From contig NZ_JH806632.1 in assembly GCF_000295095.1 (NCBI RefSeq), forward strand, positions 868,545 through 902,448: DNA of 33,904 nucleotides. The letters run 5' to 3'. Of the stretch, positions 30,447 through 33,904 are shown one piece after another. The notes under the pieces were generated by a model, which was given only the letters and a program-made list of their open reading frames with translations, did not search any database and was not told where the DNA came from. The translations under genes and the position numbers were made by a program. Position 1 is the first letter of the stretch. The number at the start of each line of letters is the position of its first letter. This DNA comes from Actinomyces timonensis DSM 23838 (lineage in GTDB: Bacteria > Actinomycetota > Actinomycetes > Actinomycetales > Actinomycetaceae).

Positions 30447-30497
30447 TTGCCGCTAATGTTCAACGTTCTCTATAGTGGTCAGGCACGCCTATCCAAA
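30447..30497 (+). promoter_or_regulatory. Metal-transporter promoter with DtxR-family box
   Basis: -35 TTGCCG (30447-30452), an 18-bp spacer and -10 TATAGT (30471-30476). TCAGGCACGCCTATCCAAA (30479-30497) is, on the reverse strand, close to the DtxR/MntR-type consensus (one good half TTTGGATAGGC). It covers the likely transcription start. Repression by metal-loaded IdeR or MntR is inferred. The leader of about 33 nt contains the GGAGGA ribosome site of the binding-protein gene. Confidence 0.6.
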
Positions 30498-30515
30498 CTT
30501 TATCCCGGAGGACTC

Positions 30516-31478
30516 ATGCACCTGTCTCGCCGCAGCGCCCTCATCTCCCTGGCCGCGCTCTCAGTGGGCTCCCTGGCCGCCTGCGCCACCGACAAGAAGA
30601 AGGAGGGGGGCGCTGGCGCCTCGGCGGCCAGCGGCTCCCTGAGCATCGTGGCCACCACCGGCTACCTGGGCGACGCCGCGAAGAACATCGCGCCCGACGC
30701 CACCATCACCGTGCTCGTCGGCCCCGGCGGCGACCCCCACACCCAGGAGCTCACCACCAAGGACACCCAGGCCATCGAGAGCGCCGACGTCGTCCTGTGG
30801 ACCAGCCACGACATGGAGCACAAGATGATGGACCAGCTCGAGGCCCTCGGCGCCAAGCAGGTCCCAGCCGCCGAGTCCATCCCCGAGGACATGCTGCTGC
30901 CCTGGGAGGAGGACGGCGTCGTCGAGGGCCACGACCCCCACGTGTGGAACTCCCCCGACAACTGGAAGCACGTGGTCACCGCCTGCGCGAACAAGATCGC
31001 CGAGATCGACTCCGCCAACGCCGACACCTACAAGGCCAACGCCGAGGCCTACAACAAGAAGATCGACGAGGCCAAGGAGACCGCCAAGAAGCTCTTCGAC
31101 GCGATCCCGAAGGAGAACCGGGTCCTGGTCACCGGCCACGACGCCTTCAACTACCTCGGCAAGACCTACGACATCGAGATCCACGCCACTGACTTCGTCT
31201 CCTCCGAGTCCGAGAAGAGCGCGACGGACATCGATGAGCTCGCCGCCCTCATCGCCGAGAAGAACGTCAAGGTCATCTTCCAGGACAACCTCAAGAACCC
31301 CGAGGCCATCACCCATCTCAAGGAGTCCGTGTCCGCCAAGGGCGGCAGCGTCGAGGTCTCCGACAAGCCCCTGTACGCGGACTCGCTCGGCGAGGCCGCC
31401 CCGGTGGACACCTACCTGGGGGTCTTCGCCTACAACGCCGAGACCATCTCCGCCGCCCTCACCGGCAAGACCGCCTGA
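30516..31478 (+). CDS. Metal-binding lipoprotein of an Mn/Zn/Fe ABC transporter (TroA/SitA type)
   Basis: A 320-residue cluster A-I (cluster 9) solute-binding protein. The signal peptide ends in the lipobox LAAC (20-23). Likely metal ligands are the His residues in GGDPHTQE, GHDPHVW and VTGHDAF and the Asp in LYADSLGE, giving a His3Asp set as in TroA. The metal could be Mn, Zn or Fe; the DtxR-like box favours Mn or Fe. The start ATG at 30516 has GGAGGA 6 nt upstream. It heads a four-gene operon. The mature N-terminus is Lys/Glu/Gly-rich. Confidence 0.93.
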   Translation: MHLSRRSALISLAALSVGSLAACATDKKKEGGAGASAASGSLSIVATTGYLGDAAKNIAPDATITVLVGPGGDPHTQELTTKDTQAIESADVVLWTSHDMEHKMMDQLEALGAKQVPAAESIPEDMLLPWEEDGVVEGHDPHVWNSPDNWKHVVTACANKIAEIDSANADTYKANAEAYNKKIDEAKETAKKLFDAIPKENRVLVTGHDAFNYLGKTYDIEIHATDFVSSESEKSATDIDELAALIAEKNVKVIFQDNLKNPEAITHLKESVSAKGGSVEVSDKPLYADSLGEAAPVDTYLGVFAYNAETISAALTGKTA

Positions 31479-31493
31479 GCGCATCCGCCCCCG

Positions 31494-31521
31494 GGGAGCC
31501 CGTCATCGCGGCGGGCTTCCC
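31494..31521 (+). terminator. Intercistronic hairpin between binding protein and ATPase
   Basis: GGGAGCCCG (31494-31502) pairs with CGGGCTTCCC (31512-31521), with one bulge and a 9-nt loop. Its place after the binding-protein gene fits partial termination or 3'-end protection, which would give more binding protein than transporter. Confidence 0.45.
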
Positions 31522-31538
31522 ACTGATGAGGACCCCCT

Positions 31539-32297
31539 GTGACGCACGATCCCGCCCCTCCCTGCGCCGTCGAGCACCTCTCGGTGGCCTACCACGCCCG
31601 CCCCGTCGTCAAGGACGTGACCCTGACCATCCCGGACGGCTCGGTGACAGCCATCCTCGGCCCCAACGGCGCCGGGAAGTCCACCCTTCTCAAGGCCTCC
31701 ATGGGGCTCGTCCCCTCCTTGGCCGGCTCCGTGCGCTTCTTCGGCCAGGAGCTGTCCCGCTGCCGCGACCGGGTGGCCTACATGCCCCAGACCGCCGAGG
31801 TCGATTGGGACTTCCCCACCACGGTGCGCGACGTCGTCACCATGGGCACCTACGCCAGGCTCGGCTGGTGGCGCCACCCGGGCGCCGCCCAGCGCGCCAC
31901 CGCCATGGAGGCCCTGGAGAGGGTCGGCATCCCGGAGCTGGCGGGTCGACAGATCTCCCAGCTCTCCGGGGGCCAGAAGCAGCGCGTCTTCATGGCGCGC
32001 ACCCTGGCCCAGGAGCCCGACCTCTACCTGCTCGACGAGCCCTTCGCGGGAGTCGACGTCGCCTCCGAGCAGGCCATCATGGAGGTGCTCCGCTCCCTGC
32101 GGGACGAGGGGCGCACGATCGTCGTCGTCCACCACGACCTGTCCACGGTGAGGCGCTTCTGCACGCACGCGGTCCTGCTGTCCGACGGGCTGCTCGTGGC
32201 CGCGGGGCCCCTCGAGGAGGCTTTCACGGCGCAGACGCTGCACCGCGCCTACGGGCTGAGCGACGAGGCGCTCATGGGCGGGGGGCCGGACGCATGA
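31539..32297 (+). CDS. ABC transporter ATPase, metal uptake
   Basis: A 252-residue ATPase with Walker A GPNGAGKST, Q-loop MPQTAEVDWDFPTTV, signature LSGGQKQR, Walker B LYLLDEPFAGVD and the H-loop VVHHDLSTV. The WDFPTTV sequence after the Q-loop is typical of the Mn/Zn (MntB/ZnuC/SitB) group. The start is GTG at 31539 with GATGAGGA about 6 nt upstream. Its stop overlaps the permease start (ATGA). Confidence 0.94.
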   Translation: MTHDPAPPCAVEHLSVAYHARPVVKDVTLTIPDGSVTAILGPNGAGKSTLLKASMGLVPSLAGSVRFFGQELSRCRDRVAYMPQTAEVDWDFPTTVRDVVTMGTYARLGWWRHPGAAQRATAMEALERVGIPELAGRQISQLSGGQKQRVFMARTLAQEPDLYLLDEPFAGVDVASEQAIMEVLRSLRDEGRTIVVVHHDLSTVRRFCTHAVLLSDGLLVAAGPLEEAFTAQTLHRAYGLSDEALMGGGPDA

Positions 32298-33307
32298 GCG
32301 CCGCGCTCGCCCTGGCCGGGCTGCCGGCAGCGCCGCTCGCCGAGGTCTCCGCGCTCCTGCCCGGCGCCGTCGGCCCCGGCGCGCTCCTGGCCTCCTACAC
32401 CTTCCGCATGATGCTGCTGGGAACCACGGTCGTGGGCCTGACCGCGGGGGTGCTCGGAGCGTTCCTGTACCTGCACAAGCAATCGCTCGTCTCCGACATC
32501 ATCGGGCACGCCGCCACCCTGGGCGTGGCCGGCTCCTTCATCATCGCGACGGCCCTCCTCGGCATCGGGGGAAGGTCCATGCTCGTGCTGACCATCGGGT
32601 CGATCATCGCTTCCACCTGCGCCGTTCTCCTGGCGAACTGGATCGCGGCGCGCTCGCGCGTGGGGCTCGACGCCGCGATGACGATCTGCCTGGCGCTCTT
32701 CTACGGGGGCGGGATGGTGCTCATGCGGATCATCGTCCACTCCTCCCTGCCCGAGCGCGGGGGGATCACCTCCTACATGTTCGGCAACGCCGCCACCCTC
32801 ACTCGGGCGGATCTGACCACCATCCTGGCCTTCGGGGCCGCGTCGCTCATCGTGGTGGCGGTGTGCTGGAAGGAACTGGCGCTGCTCACCTTCGATCCCA
32901 TCGCCTGCCAGGCCATGGGATTCTCCCCGCGTATCCTCTCCCCACTGCTCCTGGGGACAGCCACCGTGGCTATCGTCATCGGCATCAAGGCCGTCGGGCT
33001 CATCCTCATGGTGGCCTTCGCGATCATGCCGGCCGCGGCCGCGCGGCAGTGGACGCACCACCTGTGGTCGATGGTGGGGCTGGCCGGTGCGATCGGCGGC
33101 GCCTCGGGAGCGATCGGATCGGCTCTGGCCGTCAACCTCGGCCGCGTGCCGACCGGACCAGTGGTCGTCCTCGTCCTGGCGGTCTTCCTCACCGTCTCAC
33201 TGCTGGGTGCGCCCGAGCGCTCGATCCTGCGGCGCCGGGCCCGTCTGCGCAAGCAGCGCCGGGATTTGCTGGCTCAGATCACTGCCGAGAGCGAGGGAGC
33301 CCGCTGA
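32294..33307 (+). CDS. ABC-3 family metal permease, first subunit
   Basis: A 337-residue membrane permease of the ABC-3 family (MntC/SitC/ZnuB type). Characteristic stretches are GVLGAFLYLHKQSLVSDIIGHAATLGV near the N-terminus and GIKAVGLILMVAFAIMPAAAAR near the C-terminal third. The C-terminus is basic and cytoplasmic. The start overlaps the ATPase stop, and its own stop overlaps the next permease start. Confidence 0.92.
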   Translation: MSAALALAGLPAAPLAEVSALLPGAVGPGALLASYTFRMMLLGTTVVGLTAGVLGAFLYLHKQSLVSDIIGHAATLGVAGSFIIATALLGIGGRSMLVLTIGSIIASTCAVLLANWIAARSRVGLDAAMTICLALFYGGGMVLMRIIVHSSLPERGGITSYMFGNAATLTRADLTTILAFGAASLIVVAVCWKELALLTFDPIACQAMGFSPRILSPLLLGTATVAIVIGIKAVGLILMVAFAIMPAAAARQWTHHLWSMVGLAGAIGGASGAIGSALAVNLGRVPTGPVVVLVLAVFLTVSLLGAPERSILRRRARLRKQRRDLLAQITAESEGAR

Positions 33308-33904
33308 TGCCCTTCATCGTCTCCGTCGCCGTCCTGGCCGTCACCACCGCCCTCACCTGCGCCCTGCCTGGAACGCTCCTCGTGCTGCGCCGCCAGGCGA
33401 TGCTCGTGGAGGCCATGTCCCATGCCGTCCTGCCCGGGATCGTCATCGGCGCGATCGTCTCAGGATCCACGCGCTCGCCCCTCATGGTGGTGGCCGCCTC
33501 CCTCATGGGGCTGCTCGTCGTGCTGGGCGCCGAGCGCCTGCGCGCCTCCGGGCTGGTGACCGGGGACGCCGACCAGGGCCTGGTCTTCCCGGTGCTCTTC
33601 GCCATCGGCGTGCTCCTGCTGTCCACCGCGCTGTCCCAGGTCCACATCAGCGAGGACACCGTCCTCACCGGCGACCTCAACCTCATGGCGCTGGCGCCCG
33701 AGCACATCCTCGTGGCCGACGGCGGCATCGACCTCGGCCCGCGGATGATGTGGCGCCTGGCGGGCGTCTTCGCGATCACGGCGGCCTATATCGCCCTGTG
33801 CTACCCGACTCTCAAGATCTCCACCTTCGACCCCGTCTCTGCGCGCACCATGGGCATGCCGGTGCGGCGCACCGACCTTGGCCTCATGATGCTCGTGGCG
33901 CTGA
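33307..33904 (+). CDS. ABC-3 family metal permease, second subunit (cut by window edge)
   Basis: The first 199 codons are visible, starting MPFIVSVAVLAVTTALTCAL with ATG at 33307 overlapping the previous stop (TGATG). GTLLVLRRQAMLVEAMSHAVLPGIVIG matches the conserved N-terminal part of ABC-3 permeases, and FDPVSARTMGMPV matches the coupling region. Two permeases in tandem make this a SitABCD/MntABCD-like operon. The end of the gene and anything after it are outside the window. Confidence 0.92.
   Translation, partial: MPFIVSVAVLAVTTALTCALPGTLLVLRRQAMLVEAMSHAVLPGIVIGAIVSGSTRSPLMVVAASLMGLLVVLGAERLRASGLVTGDADQGLVFPVLFAIGVLLLSTALSQVHISEDTVLTGDLNLMALAPEHILVADGGIDLGPRMMWRLAGVFAITAAYIALCYPTLKISTFDPVSARTMGMPVRRTDLGLMMLVAL

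Overview
The window is very GC-rich, gene-dense DNA from an actinobacterium, most likely Actinomyces or a close relative. The evidence is a WhiB-family regulator, a GlxR-type CRP, a PonA2-like penicillin-binding protein, an Ssd/TadA/TadB pilus locus, MurT/GatD, and DtxR/IdeR-type iron boxes. The order tad locus, alpha/beta hydrolase, nth, crp, small DUF4177 protein, whiB, class A PBP, metallophosphoesterase follows, as I recall it, the Rv3658c-Rv3683 segment of Mycobacterium tuberculosis. The left half is therefore an old conserved actinobacterial backbone with local insertions.

Layout. 1-2855 (minus): start of a Tad pilus operon (Ssd, TadA ATPase, TadB, running off the left edge). 3005-4072 (minus): a Fic-fold protein without its catalytic histidine. 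4112-8243 (plus): two unrecognised membrane proteins, then the AzlC/AzlD amino-acid exporter. 8268-9970 (minus): an alpha/beta hydrolase with no nucleophile and endonuclease III, separated by a compact inverted repeat. 10170-15233: crp, a DUF4177 protein, whiB, PBP and metallophosphoesterase. 15295-16158 (minus): a short-chain dehydrogenase.

16316-18206 is the structurally odd part. It holds a tRNA-Pro(CGG) followed by five head-to-tail hairpins, two copies of a ~130-bp element with inverted ends, a six-unit 19-bp repeat folded as a 3+3 palindrome, one SRPBCC gene, a possible gene remnant, and a 120-bp element with perfect 18-bp inverted ends. 18236-21254 is accessory: an MFS drug exporter, a Phd/PIN toxin-antitoxin pair, and a yjdF gene behind a leader that looks like the azaaromatic (yjdF) riboswitch.

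21478-33904 (plus) is metabolic and envelope-related: an OmpA-domain lipoprotein, a diacylglycerol-kinase-type enzyme fused to a degenerate PAP2 membrane domain, MurT-GatD (lipid II amidation), FeoA-FeoB-NifU (ferrous iron uptake) behind an IdeR-like box, and a TroA/SitABCD-type Mn/Zn/Fe ABC transporter behind a second DtxR-family box. The transporter runs off the right edge.

Many genes here look leaderless: a TANNNT -10 hexamer lies 6-7 nt before the start codon with no ribosome binding site. Several proteins keep an enzyme fold but lack key residues (Fic, alpha/beta hydrolase, PAP2 domain, Ssd P-loop). I did not find a clearly new multi-gene system. The best candidates for undescribed biology are the tRNA-linked hairpin array and the surrounding repeat elements.
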